From positions 372,001 through 436,000 of the forward strand of contig NZ_PXYA01000001.1 of assembly GCF_003841405.1 (NCBI RefSeq): a DNA stretch of 64,000 nt, read 5' to 3'. Below, piece by piece: positions 44,786-54,079 of the stretch. The position numbers and the translations under genes were made by a program. Source of the DNA: Tetragenococcus halophilus subsp. halophilus DSM 20339. GTDB lineage: Bacteria > Bacillota > Bacilli > Lactobacillales > Enterococcaceae. A model generated the notes under the pieces. The model ran no database searches, was not told the DNA's origin, and was given only the letters and a program-made list of their open reading frames with translations. Positions within the stretch are counted from its first letter, which is position 1; each line of letters begins with the position of its first letter.

Positions 44786-46285
44786 ATGAAAGAACAAGAG
44801 TTTTTAACAGAATTAAAAGAAATGGATATGCTGCAACAAGCACTGGCAATCTTAGAATGGGACGCACAAACTGGGATGCCAGCTGAAGCTAGCAATGCTC
44901 GTGCAGAAGTATCCAGTTATTTATATGGAAAATATTTTTCTAAAAAAATCGGTCCTAAAATGTCTGAAGCGATTGCATATTTTTCGCAACACCCAGAAAA
45001 GCTTTCTGAAGTTGGAAAAGCTGCGCTGACATTAGTAAAAGAAGAATATGAAAGAGAACAAGCCGTGCCTAATGAGTTGATGGTTGAATATAGTAAAGCT
45101 ACGGCTAATGCCCATCATGCTTGGCAAAAAGCAAGACAGGCAAAGGATTTCTCTTTGTTTTATGATGCGTTAAAAAATAATATTCGTTTAACAAAAGAAT
45201 TGATTTCTTATTGGAAAAAAGATGAGCAGACTGATTACGATGTATTACTAAATATTTATGAACCAAATATGACAACTGAAACTTTAGATGATGTATTTTC
45301 TACAGTTCGTGATGGAATTATGGCGATTTATCAAAAAATTGAAAATTACGGAATAAAACCAAGAACAGATTTTTTACATCGTAAAGTAGCAAAAGAGCAG
45401 CAACAAAAATTTGTCACAAAAGTTGTAGAAGATCTCGGTTTTGATCTTAGCCGTGGGCGTATTGACGACACAATTCACCCTTTTGCTACAGGGATTAATC
45501 ATCAGGATGTACGTTTAACCAACCGCTGGAATGAAACAGACTTTTCTATGGGAATTTTTGGTTTGATTCATGAAGCCGGACATGGTGTTTATGAGCAAAA
45601 TATTGCTGAAAAATTTGAATATACACCGGTACATGAAGGTGCTTCTATGGGAATCCATGAATCCCAGTCATTATTTAATGAACTTGTCATTGCTAGTCGT
45701 AAATCTTTTTGGCAAAAACAATATCCTTTTTTGCAAGCGTGCGTTGATGGTACTTTTGCTGATATTTCATTTACAGATTTCTATGCCTCACTCCAACAGA
45801 CACAAGCCAGTTTGATTCGAATTGAAGCAGATAGTCTTACATATATTTTACATATTATCATTCGTTACGAGATTGAGAAAATGATTTTTAATGAAGAGGT
45901 TAAGGTAGAGGATTTGCCACAACTTTGGAATGATAAATATGAAAAATATCTAGGCGTCCGTCCAGCAAATGATTTAGAAGGGATATTGCAAGACGTTCAT
46001 TGGTCAGCAGCTGAATTTGGTTATTTTCCATCCTATGCCTTAGGTTATATGTATGCTTGTCAACTTTACTATGCCATGAAAAAAGAACTGGATGTCGATC
46101 AAATTTTGAAATCGGATGATTACTCAGCTATTCAAAAATGGCTAAGTCAAAATATTCATCAATATGGGGCTTCTAAAAAACCCAATCAATTGATTTATGA
46201 CGCTAGTGGTGAAGCATTGAATCCACAGTATTTACTTGATTATTTACAAGAAATTTATTTTGCTGTCTATCAAATAAGCGAGTAG
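44786..46285 (+). CDS. Carboxypeptidase M32 (Taq family)
   Basis: This 499-aa zinc metallocarboxypeptidase carries the HEXXH motif GLIHEAGHGVYEQ near residue 260 and the third ligand in GIHESQSLFNEL about 30 residues later. The N-terminal LQQALAILEWDAQTGMP and late IRIEADSLTYILHIIIRYEIE segments are typical of the family. It removes C-terminal residues from peptides in the cytoplasm. It is 11 bp after the DUF3307 gene and 7 bp before an HD-domain gene, so the genes form one transcription unit with satD. Confidence 0.93.
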   Translation: MKEQEFLTELKEMDMLQQALAILEWDAQTGMPAEASNARAEVSSYLYGKYFSKKIGPKMSEAIAYFSQHPEKLSEVGKAALTLVKEEYEREQAVPNELMVEYSKATANAHHAWQKARQAKDFSLFYDALKNNIRLTKELISYWKKDEQTDYDVLLNIYEPNMTTETLDDVFSTVRDGIMAIYQKIENYGIKPRTDFLHRKVAKEQQQKFVTKVVEDLGFDLSRGRIDDTIHPFATGINHQDVRLTNRWNETDFSMGIFGLIHEAGHGVYEQNIAEKFEYTPVHEGASMGIHESQSLFNELVIASRKSFWQKQYPFLQACVDGTFADISFTDFYASLQQTQASLIRIEADSLTYILHIIIRYEIEKMIFNEEVKVEDLPQLWNDKYEKYLGVRPANDLEGILQDVHWSAAEFGYFPSYALGYMYACQLYYAMKKELDVDQILKSDDYSAIQKWLSQNIHQYGASKKPNQLIYDASGEALNPQYLLDYLQEIYFAVYQISE

Positions 46286-46292
46286 GAAAAAT

Positions 46293-46928
46293 ATGGAGAA
46301 ATTAAAAGACGTTATTTCATACGCGCAAGAAAATTTAGCGCAAGAAAGTACAGGGCATGATTTTGAGCATGCAAAAAGAACAGCCGGTTTAGCAGAAAAG
46401 ATCATAAAAAAAGACCAATTAGCAGTAAATAATTTTATTGTTATGGCAAGTGCTTATTTACATGATATGATTGATGACAAAGTGACAGACGAGCCTGAAA
46501 AAGCACAGCGAACCTTAGTTCATTTTTTGCAAGAAATAAATTGTTCTTTTGCAGAAATCGAAGCGATTTTAGAAATTATTCAAAATTTATCTTTTTCCGC
46601 CGAAATGTTTGCAAAAGCAAAGTCACTTTCATTAGAAGGAAAAATTGTACAGGATGCAGATCGTTTGGAAGCGCTAGGGGCCGTTGGAATCCTACGAGCT
46701 GCTTATTTTAGCGGTGCCCACGGTCAAGCGATCTATGATGAAAATAAAGCTGTGCAACACTTTCATAGCAAAGAAGATTATCGTCGACCATCAACCATGA
46801 TCAATCATATGTATGAAAAACTGTTTTTACTGCCAGAAATGATGAATACCTATTACGGAAAAAAAGAAGGAAACCGTCGAAAAGCATTTATGGAAGACTT
46901 TTTAGAGGAATTTTATAAAGAGTGCTAA
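46293..46928 (+). CDS. HD-domain phosphohydrolase (YedJ/YpgQ-like)
   Basis: This 211-aa metal-dependent phosphohydrolase has the HD motif residues in order: GHDFEHAKRTAGLA (first His), ASAYLHDMIDDKV (His-Asp), and the final Asp in IVQDADRLEALGAVGILRAAYF. The block DADRLEALGA and the late RRPSTMINHMYEKL match the YedJ/YpgQ branch, some of which hydrolyse nucleotide triphosphates. It follows the carboxypeptidase by 7 bp. It ends the satD gene group. Confidence 0.88.
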   Translation: MEKLKDVISYAQENLAQESTGHDFEHAKRTAGLAEKIIKKDQLAVNNFIVMASAYLHDMIDDKVTDEPEKAQRTLVHFLQEINCSFAEIEAILEIIQNLSFSAEMFAKAKSLSLEGKIVQDADRLEALGAVGILRAAYFSGAHGQAIYDENKAVQHFHSKEDYRRPSTMINHMYEKLFLLPEMMNTYYGKKEGNRRKAFMEDFLEEFYKEC

Positions 46929-47014
46929 ATTTGTCCATTATTTCTTTTTTTCAGAGTAAATTATTTTCATTTTTTATTTCTTTCTTTATAATGAAAGAGA
47001 AAGGGGCGTGAAGA

Positions 47015-47377
47015 TTGTTTTTTCAACATATGTTAAAGCCGAAGGAATTGGCATTTGTCGTTCCCAATGTCAACGAATGCTTGTTTGCTATTCATACTAA
47101 ACTTACCACTCGTGACTATAATGTCGCTGTTTATAAGTATGGTCAAGAATATTTTGTTTTAGATGATGGCTGTATTTTTCAACAAATTCAGGGGATCGAT
47201 CAAGAAAGCCAAGGAGACGAGGAAGAGCTACTTCCTTATGTAGAAGAAGCTTTTGAGAAAAATTGTTATACTATAGTTGAGGAAAAATTTATTCAGTTGG
47301 AGTTAGGTATTTTATCGACGATGTCTATTGATAGCCCGGTACAAGTTAAATATTATGAATTTGTTGACTTTATTTAA
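47015..47377 (+). CDS. Hypothetical protein
   Basis: This 120-aa acidic soluble protein is one I do not recognise. It has a hydrophobic start (ELAFVVPNVNECLFAIHTKL) and alternating strand-like segments (NVAVYKYGQEYFVLDDGCIFQQIQG), and contains no clear catalytic motif. It starts with TTG nine bases after AAGGGG. It is flanked by an 86-bp gap and a terminator, so it is monocistronic. Confidence 0.6.
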   Translation: MFFQHMLKPKELAFVVPNVNECLFAIHTKLTTRDYNVAVYKYGQEYFVLDDGCIFQQIQGIDQESQGDEEELLPYVEEAFEKNCYTIVEEKFIQLELGILSTMSIDSPVQVKYYEFVDFI

Positions 47378-47430
47378 GAGATACAGGTTAGAAGGTCTTT
47401 ATTCGCTAAAAATCTTTTAACCTGTATCTT
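47376..47430 (+). terminator. Terminator after the hypothetical gene
   Basis: AGATACAGGTTA pairs with TAACCTGTATCT around a loop of about 25 bases that contains a short AAG/CTT extension. The T-run is short. Confidence 0.7.
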
Positions 47431-47558
47431 ATTTCTGTCTTTAAGGTATGAAAAATCAATATTAATCTGATATAGTCAAACCATTAACAAACATTCTATT
47501 TCTATGCTCATTTCCATGATAAAGATAATTATATAATAAAAAGAAAGAAGGTGGATGA

Positions 47559-48905
47559 ATGACCTTTGAATCATTCGCATTTCAACCATTTATTTATCAA
47601 GCATTAAATGAAAGTGGCTTTGAAACACCCACAGAAGTTCAAGAAAAATTAATTCCTTTGATCCAAAAAAGACGTAATATTGTAGGGCGATCACAAACAG
47701 GCACGGGCAAGACGCACACCTTTTTACTTCCTTTGATCGATCAAGTGGAAGTAGATAAAGATGAAGTTCAGGTTGTCATTACAACACCAAGTAGGGAATT
47801 GGCAGAACAAATTTATCAGGCGGCTAAACAGATTACCGCATTTGCGCCTAAGGATATTCGCGTCTCAAAGTTTGTGGGCGGTACCGATAAACAAAGACAA
47901 CTGGAACAGTTGCAGCATCAGCAACCCCAAATAGTCATTGGTACTCCTGGGCGGATTTTAGATATGGTCAATGAAAATGCACTGCTTATTTATAAAAGCC
48001 GAGCATTCGTTGTTGACGAAGCTGATATGACACTGGATCTAGGGTTCTTGCCTGAAGTAGACCAGATTGCTACAAAATTTTCAGAAGATATACAGATGAT
48101 GGTGTTTTCTGCGACTATCCCGGAAAAGTTGCGTCCATTTTTAAAAAAATATGTAACACATCCGGTAGTTGAAGACATAAAGCCGCAATCCTTGATTGCT
48201 GATACTATTGAAAATTGGTTGATTTCCACAAAAGGAAGAGATAAAAACCAGTTGATTTTTCAATTACTAACCATCGGTCAACCTTATTTAGCTGTCGTCT
48301 TTGCTAACACTAAAGAACATGTAGATGAAATTAGCGATTTTTTGCAAAATCAAGGATTAAAAGTAGCGACAATCCATGGAGACATTCCTGCTAGACAGCG
48401 GAAACGGATCATGCGACAAATTCACCATCTGGATTATCAATATATCGTTGCTACAGATTTAGCAGCTCGTGGGATTGATATCGAGGGAATCAGTCATGTA
48501 ATTAACGCAGAGCTGCCTCGTGACTTAGATTTCTTTATTCACCGGGTCGGACGAACTGGTCGCAATCAGTTAAAGGGAACGGCCATTACGCTGTATGATC
48601 CCAGTGATGAGTATGCCATCAATTCACTAGAAAAAATGGGGATTGATTTTGAGCCTAAAGAAATCAAACAGGGAGAAATTGTTACAACTTATGACCGTAA
48701 TCGACGTCAAAAAAGAGAAAAAACTTCTGAAGAGTTGGATCCTGAAACGATTGGTTATGTTAAAAAGCAAAAGAAAAAAGTAAAACCAGGTTATAAAAAG
48801 AAAATCAAACAGGAAATTAATAAAAGTAATCAAGAAAAGCGTAAATTAGAACGGCGAAAACAACAACGAGCCGCAAAAAGAGAAAAGAAAAATTCAAATC
48901 GTTAA
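47559..48905 (+). CDS. cshB: DEAD-box RNA helicase CshB type
   Basis: This 448-aa ATP-dependent RNA helicase has the Q motif (FESFAFQPFIYQALNESGFETPTEVQ), motif I SQTGTGKT, TPSRELA, VDEADM, SAT, ATDLAARGID, and HRVGRTGR. A very basic C-terminal tail (Lys/Arg/Gln-rich, about 60 residues) likely binds RNA. Length and tail match CshB, a cold-shock-associated helicase. The SD AAGGTGG precedes the ATG. Its last 12 bases overlap the convergent glycosylase-acetyltransferase gene. Confidence 0.9.
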   Translation: MTFESFAFQPFIYQALNESGFETPTEVQEKLIPLIQKRRNIVGRSQTGTGKTHTFLLPLIDQVEVDKDEVQVVITTPSRELAEQIYQAAKQITAFAPKDIRVSKFVGGTDKQRQLEQLQHQQPQIVIGTPGRILDMVNENALLIYKSRAFVVDEADMTLDLGFLPEVDQIATKFSEDIQMMVFSATIPEKLRPFLKKYVTHPVVEDIKPQSLIADTIENWLISTKGRDKNQLIFQLLTIGQPYLAVVFANTKEHVDEISDFLQNQGLKVATIHGDIPARQRKRIMRQIHHLDYQYIVATDLAARGIDIEGISHVINAELPRDLDFFIHRVGRTGRNQLKGTAITLYDPSDEYAINSLEKMGIDFEPKEIKQGEIVTTYDRNRRQKREKTSEELDPETIGYVKKQKKKVKPGYKKKIKQEINKSNQEKRKLERRKQQRAAKREKKNSNR

Positions 48906-49799
48906 AGTCTTTTGCATTTTCACACAAGGAAGTCCATCTTCTAGAAATTCCTGAGATATTATTCGATAGCCGTTTTTTTGATAAAATGCAACAGCTTGTT
49001 TTTCTGCTGTTAACTGACTGAATTGATAGCCTTGGCTGATAGCTTTTGTCTCAAAAATTTTTAATAATTTGCTAGCAATCCCTTGTTTTCTAGCTTTTTT
49101 AGCTACACAAAAACGATCAGGAGAGATCGTCTTACTATCAAAAGCTTCATAACGTATAGTAGCAAGAGCTTCTTTTTGTTTGAAAGTGACAAAGTAGTTG
49201 TTGAATGCATTTGTTTGTTCATCAAATTCTAAGTAAGGTTTAATTTGTTGTTCCAATACAAAGACTTGATAGCGAAGGTAAAAGGCAGCTGCTTTGATCC
49301 AGTGATCGTTGCCAAAAAAAGTTGTATAGCTATTATCCAATGCTTGCTTCCACTCTTTTTGTCGGTTATCAGCACGACTGTTATTGGCACCACTTGTTGA
49401 TAGACAGTAATAGATATTTTGTTCAACAAAGAGTTGTTGGTTTATAATTTCTTGATAAGCTGTTTTACCATTAGCAATGACTGTTTTAATAGGTGCAGTT
49501 TCAAGCAATTGATTAAAATCATTTAATTTATAATTGCTAAAATGATGATCCATACTACCTTTACGTTCAAAACTTTGGTAAACATCCCAAAGGCCAATAT
49601 GATGGTCCAATAGGACTTGTAGTCGTTTATGATAAATTTTGGGATCAGGAATTTGTAAAGCTGTAAAAATAATTTGCCAAAAACGATTTGCTTGGTTACC
49701 ATAATACTGTTGTTTTTCTAAAGAATGAACACTAGGCGCACTACCTAGGATCAAAATTTCGGTATTTTTATTAAAAACGGGCGCTAGTCCTGTCTGCAT
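48894..49799 (-). CDS. DNA-deoxyinosine/uracil glycosylase fused to a GNAT acetyltransferase
   Basis: This 301-aa two-domain protein is unusual. Residues 1 to about 160 belong to the uracil-DNA glycosylase superfamily, closest to the family 6 hypoxanthine-DNA glycosylases: LILGSAPSVHSLEKQQYYGNQANRFWQII, then IGLWDVYQSFERKGSMD, and the late strand YYCLSTSGANNSR. Residues about 165-301 form a GNAT domain: VFVLEQQIKPYLEFDEQ, SPDRFCVAKKARKQGIASKLL (acetyl-CoA loop R/Q-x-x-G-I-A-S) and FYQKNGYRIIS. Fusing base excision with acetyl transfer is not a standard arrangement. The GNAT half resembles ElaA/YjcF-type proteins, usually encoded alone. SD TAGGAG. The substrate is unknown. Confidence 0.85.
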   Translation of the reverse strand: MQTGLAPVFNKNTEILILGSAPSVHSLEKQQYYGNQANRFWQIIFTALQIPDPKIYHKRLQVLLDHHIGLWDVYQSFERKGSMDHHFSNYKLNDFNQLLETAPIKTVIANGKTAYQEIINQQLFVEQNIYYCLSTSGANNSRADNRQKEWKQALDNSYTTFFGNDHWIKAAAFYLRYQVFVLEQQIKPYLEFDEQTNAFNNYFVTFKQKEALATIRYEAFDSKTISPDRFCVAKKARKQGIASKLLKIFETKAISQGYQFSQLTAEKQAVAFYQKNGYRIISQEFLEDGLPCVKMQKTLTI

Positions 49800-49901
49800 T
49801 GTTATCTAACTCCTAACTGTAATTTTTAAATAGCAAAATGTTATACTTTATTTTACCAAAGTTACTGATACAAAACATAAAAAATGAGGGGAGCAGTGAG
49901 T

Positions 49902-50954
49902 GTGAATATCTTTGAGGCTTTAGAATCAACCCAGTGGAAAAACTTATCGCTTGAATTAAAAACGCAGGTGATGAATCAAGTGCTGAAGTATTTTGTCAGC
50001 CCCTTGAAAAAAGTTTCTGATGTCACTTATCAGCAATTCGAGCTAGATGGTGTAAAATGTGGCAGTTTCGAATGTTCAATTGACGGAGAACGTTTTGTTT
50101 TAGTCCCAGGAAACCAAGCGGCGATACTAGGCTGGGGGTCGGGTACACAGGGCATAGCACGCAATTTGTGGGATCAAACGCCTGCTCAAGAGAACGAGTC
50201 CTATCGTAAAATCAAAAGTAATTATGGACTAAAGACTGCTGAAGATTGGGAAATATTTGTGAATGAGTCAACGTCTCCTTTGCGAAAACGCAATGTTGCA
50301 CCTATGCTTGTGCAAAAAAGGGCACAACCTGTTGGGACCACTTATATTGGTGACCTAGATATTATCACAGGTGAGTTTAGCGGACGTTTGGAAGATTTTT
50401 TACCCATCAAGCAATCACTGCTCAGTTATTTTAAGCAAGCGCAAACTTTTGAGGAAAGTTTACAATTTGTCCCCCCACAAGAGATTTTTGAAAAAGATAA
50501 GTTTTATGCCTTGCTTTCAGAAAAAAATGAAAAATATGCTGTTTACAGACATGAAACTTGTCATTTAAATCAGTTGCAGAAGAAAATGGATGACCAATTG
50601 TTTGACTTACTGACAGAAGATCAGTTGGAGTATGCCATTTCTGGTGCTACACGTAAGTTATTCCGTTGGGGAGGCGAATTAGAAGAAGACGATAGTTATT
50701 ATGGGAAACAGACAAGTCAAAAAATACGGCAAGCGAATATGTTTGGATTATATTTCGCAAGCGATCTTTCTTATTGGGAATTAACGGATTCTATGTATTT
50801 AAAAGCGGAGAAAAGTGAAAAAATAGGCCATCCCTTATTCGACCATTTGCCGCTAGCCTCTTATTATCGTTCACGTAAAAATTTAGCTAAAGAAGAGTTA
50901 ATGGATCCGTGCGATTTTCGTTTTCGTAAAGCGATTGTTATTCAAAATGGCTGA
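49902..50954 (+). CDS. Uncharacterised protein with a formylglycine-generating-enzyme-like C-terminus
   Basis: I do not firmly recognise this 350-aa soluble protein. Near the N-terminus ERFVLVPGNQAAILGWGSG recalls the start of the FGE/sulfatase-modifying fold. Later AISGATRKLFRWGGELEEDDSYYG, RQANMFGLYFASDLSYWELTDSMYL and PLASYYRSRKNL resemble the core and end of that fold. The catalytic cysteine pair of true FGE enzymes is not obvious. No sulfatase gene is nearby. The frame opens at an ATG (49884) that overlaps the SD GAGGGGAG. The GTG at 49902 has normal spacing. It is upstream of the alaS T-box with an independent promoter between. Confidence 0.6.
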   Translation: MNIFEALESTQWKNLSLELKTQVMNQVLKYFVSPLKKVSDVTYQQFELDGVKCGSFECSIDGERFVLVPGNQAAILGWGSGTQGIARNLWDQTPAQENESYRKIKSNYGLKTAEDWEIFVNESTSPLRKRNVAPMLVQKRAQPVGTTYIGDLDIITGEFSGRLEDFLPIKQSLLSYFKQAQTFEESLQFVPPQEIFEKDKFYALLSEKNEKYAVYRHETCHLNQLQKKMDDQLFDLLTEDQLEYAISGATRKLFRWGGELEEDDSYYGKQTSQKIRQANMFGLYFASDLSYWELTDSMYLKAEKSEKIGHPLFDHLPLASYYRSRKNLAKEELMDPCDFRFRKAIVIQNG

Positions 50955-50981
50955 TATTTTATAGGAAGACGTTGAAATGAA

Positions 50982-51010
50982 TTGACATTTTCTGAAAATT
51001 TGCCTATACT
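50982..51010 (+). promoter_or_regulatory. alaS promoter
   Basis: A consensus TTGACA (50982-50987) and TATACT (51005-51010) are exactly 17 bp apart. The transcript would start near 51017, at the beginning of the T-box leader. Confidence 0.85.
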
Positions 51011-51017
51011 TTGGAAG

Positions 51018-51240
51018 GAATAAAGGACATGGTCAAAGATACAATCCTTCTACAGAAAGTTTTTTAGTGCTGAGAGAAAAACAAGGTGCTTTTTGACTGC
51101 TCCCTTTTAGTATGTTTGGTAGGAATATCAACGCAACTTCGGCGTTATCGAAGCCTAAGAGGTAATGATCGACATCATTGCAAGTAAGGTGGTACCGCGT
51201 GTAGACGTCCTTGCTTTGCAAAGGTGTCTTTTTAATTTTA
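51018..51240 (+). promoter_or_regulatory. T-box riboswitch leader of alaS
   Basis: The leader has the invariant T-box sequence AAGGTGGTACCGCG at 51186-51199, which pairs with the acceptor end of uncharged tRNA. It is followed by a terminator hairpin (GTCCTTGC with GCAAAGG, then a T-run) at 51205-51234. The upstream part (about 51045-51130) forms the specifier-loop stem. GCT or GCC alanine codons occur there, but I did not fix the exact specifier. Uncharged tRNA-Ala should stabilise the antiterminator and turn on alaS. Confidence 0.9.
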
Positions 51241-51288
51241 TTGAGAGAAAACAAAAAATTATAATATTATTATACGAGGAGAATAATT

Positions 51289-53928
51289 ATGAAAAATTTA
51301 TCAAGTGCTGAAATTCGGCAAATGTTTTTAGATTTTTTCAAATCAAAGGGACATTCGATTGAACCTAGTGCTTCTTTAGTACCAATAGATGACCCGACCT
51401 TATTATGGATTAATTCAGGAGTGGCTACCGTAAAAAAATATTTTGATGGTTCAGTCGTTCCTGATAACCCACGAATCGCCAATGCGCAAAAGTCAATCCG
51501 CACCAATGATATTGAAAATGTGGGACTGACTGCACGTCATCAAACAATGTTTGAAATGTTGGGAAACTTTTCTATAGGTGATTATTTTAAAGAAGAAGCC
51601 ATCCATTTTGCTTGGGAATTTTTAACTTCGTCAGATTGGATTGGTTTTGATCCTAAGCGTCTATATGTGACAGTCTATCCTAAAGATGAAGAAGCCAAAC
51701 GGATATGGCAAGAAGAAATCGGCCTTTCTAGCGATCATATCGTAGAAATTGAGGATAACTTTTGGGATATTGGTGCAGGACCAAGTGGCCCGGATACGGA
51801 AATTTTTTATGATCGAGGACAAAAATTTAATAATTTAGCCGAAGATGATCCTGAAAACTACGCTGGGGGAGAAAATGAACGCTATTTAGAAATTTGGAAC
51901 CTAGTTTTTTCCGAATTTAATCATAAGCCAGAAAATACTTACGAACCGCTTCCCAGCAAAAATATTGATACGGGTATGGGATTGGAACGAATTGTTTCAG
52001 TTATACAAGATACACCAACAAATTATGAAACAGATTTATTTATGCCGATTATTGAAGAAATTGAAAAAATCAGTGGTCAAGTGAAGTATGGTCAAAAACA
52101 AGAAACAGATGTCTCTTTTAGAGTCATTGCTGATCATATTCGTGCTTTAGCATTTGCCATCGCGGATGGCGCTCTTCCTTCTAATGAGGGCAGAGGCTAT
52201 GTATTACGTCGCTTGTTGCGACGGGCTGATATGCATGGTCAAAAATTACACATTAATCAAGCGTTTCTATATCAACTTGTTGCCACTGTGGGAAAAATCA
52301 TGAATAGTTATTACCCTGAAGTGTTGCAACAACAAGCCTTTGTCGAAAAAGTGATTAAAAGTGAAGAAGAACGCTTTTACGAAACAATCAATGAAGGTAT
52401 GGCAATCTTAGATCAGCTTCTTGCAAAAGAAAAAAATGAACAAACAAAAATGATCAGTGGTTCAGATATTTTCAAACTATATGATACTTATGGATTTCCG
52501 GTGGAGTTAACGGAAGAAATTGCTGAAGAATCAGGTTTTGGAGTAGATCATACTGGGTTTGAACGCGAAATGGAGGCACAAAGACAACGTGCGCGTAATG
52601 CTCGGAGCAAAGAACAATCAATGAAATTGCAATCTAGTTTGTTAACACAAATCGATGTTGACAGTGAATACGTTGGCTATTCCACTTTAGAAACAAAAAG
52701 TACATTAGCACTTTTGCTGCAAAACGATAGCTTTGTTGATGAGGTAAATAATGGGCAGGCAGAAGTAATTTTTTCTCAAACACCATTTTATGCTGAAATG
52801 GGTGGACAGGTTGCTGATACAGGCGTTATTATTAATCAAACTGGAGAAATTTGCGCTACAGTAAGAGACGTCCAAAAAGCACCTAAAGGACAATATTTAC
52901 ATCAGATTGAAGTAAAAAAAGAATTGCAAAAAGGTCAAGAATATACTCTGCAAGTTGATAAATACCGACATAATAGGATTATTAAGAACCATACAGCTAC
53001 TCATTTACTGCACAAAGCTTTAAAAGAGGTCTTAGGTAGCCAATCGAATCAAGCAGGTTCATTAGTTGCTCCAGATCATTTACGATTTGATTTTACGCAT
53101 TTTGGTCAAATTACGACTGAAGAACTCCAAAAAATGGAAAAGATTGTCAATGAAAAAATTTGGCAAGCTTTGCCTGTAACAACGATCGAAACTGATATTG
53201 ATACGGCGAAAAATATGGGCGCTATGGCGCTGTTTGGTGAAAAATACGGTCATGAAGTTCGAGTTGTCAATATAGCAGACTGGTCGATTGAGCTTTGTGG
53301 TGGAAATCATGTGAAAAGCACTGAAGACATCGGCATTTTTAAAATTATTTCTGAATCTGGTATCGGCGCTGGTACCCGAAGAATTGATGCTGTAACCAGC
53401 AAAGAAGCTTATCAGCAGTTTAAAGAACAAGAAAATGAATTAGCAAAAGCGGCTGAAATATTAAAACTACCACGGATTAGCGAAGTGGTCGCTAAAACAG
53501 AGCAGTTGCAAGAACAACTTCAACAAATGCAAAAGGAAAATGAGAAATTATCTAGCAAGATGGCCAATCAACAAGCTGTCAATGTTTTTAAGGATATCAA
53601 ATACGCAGGTAATCTTTCTTATATAGCCGCTCAGGTAAATGTAAAAGATATGAATCAACTACGTCAATTGGCAGATCAATGGAAACAACAAAATATCTCT
53701 GATGTACTTGTTTTGGCGACAGAAAGTAATGGAAAAGCGAATCTCTTAACTGCTGTTTCTAAAGAGACAATCGATAAAGGAATTAAAGCAGGTGATTTGA
53801 TTAAAGCGATCGCACCTAAAGTTTCTGGTGGCGGCGGTGGTCGCCCGGACATGGCTCAGGCGGGTGGAAAAAACCCCGACGGTATTTCACAAGCACTAGA
53901 AGAAGCAGGTCGTTGGTTAGAAAATTAG
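51289..53928 (+). CDS. alaS: Alanyl-tRNA synthetase
   Basis: This 879-aa class II synthetase charges tRNA-Ala. The catalytic domain (MKNLSSAEIRQMFLDFFKSKGH, RHQTMFEMLGNFSIGDYFK, DTGMGLERI) is followed by the editing domain with the zinc/hydrolysis motifs HTATHLLH (near residue 565) and CGGNH (near 668). The C-terminal Ala domain (SGGGGGRPDMAQAGG) binds tRNA. The SD GAGGAG precedes the ATG. Expression is under the T-box just upstream. The gene is followed by a terminator. Confidence 0.97.
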   Translation: MKNLSSAEIRQMFLDFFKSKGHSIEPSASLVPIDDPTLLWINSGVATVKKYFDGSVVPDNPRIANAQKSIRTNDIENVGLTARHQTMFEMLGNFSIGDYFKEEAIHFAWEFLTSSDWIGFDPKRLYVTVYPKDEEAKRIWQEEIGLSSDHIVEIEDNFWDIGAGPSGPDTEIFYDRGQKFNNLAEDDPENYAGGENERYLEIWNLVFSEFNHKPENTYEPLPSKNIDTGMGLERIVSVIQDTPTNYETDLFMPIIEEIEKISGQVKYGQKQETDVSFRVIADHIRALAFAIADGALPSNEGRGYVLRRLLRRADMHGQKLHINQAFLYQLVATVGKIMNSYYPEVLQQQAFVEKVIKSEEERFYETINEGMAILDQLLAKEKNEQTKMISGSDIFKLYDTYGFPVELTEEIAEESGFGVDHTGFEREMEAQRQRARNARSKEQSMKLQSSLLTQIDVDSEYVGYSTLETKSTLALLLQNDSFVDEVNNGQAEVIFSQTPFYAEMGGQVADTGVIINQTGEICATVRDVQKAPKGQYLHQIEVKKELQKGQEYTLQVDKYRHNRIIKNHTATHLLHKALKEVLGSQSNQAGSLVAPDHLRFDFTHFGQITTEELQKMEKIVNEKIWQALPVTTIETDIDTAKNMGAMALFGEKYGHEVRVVNIADWSIELCGGNHVKSTEDIGIFKIISESGIGAGTRRIDAVTSKEAYQQFKEQENELAKAAEILKLPRISEVVAKTEQLQEQLQQMQKENEKLSSKMANQQAVNVFKDIKYAGNLSYIAAQVNVKDMNQLRQLADQWKQQNISDVLVLATESNGKANLLTAVSKETIDKGIKAGDLIKAIAPKVSGGGGGRPDMAQAGGKNPDGISQALEEAGRWLEN

Positions 53929-53937
53929 GTTTAAAGT

Positions 53938-53976
53938 AGGTTGGAAAAAAGATTTATTTTCATTTTTCCAGCCTTT
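53938..53976 (+). terminator. Terminator of alaS
   Basis: AGGTTGGAAAAA pairs with TTTTTCCAGCCT (one G-T) around a loop of about 12 bases. Confidence 0.78.
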
Positions 53977-54079
53977 TCCTCCTTTTTAGTTGTTATTTTT
54001 AAGTATTTCAGGATACAATGTGGTTCTATCGTATGCCGCTTCATTTATTGATTTTTGCTATAATAAGGAGTTTGTGACA

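Noticed and set aside
53990-54079. Long N-terminal extension of the CDF transporter
   Set aside because: The extension contains the probable -10 box and the true ribosome binding site, so it is leader sequence.
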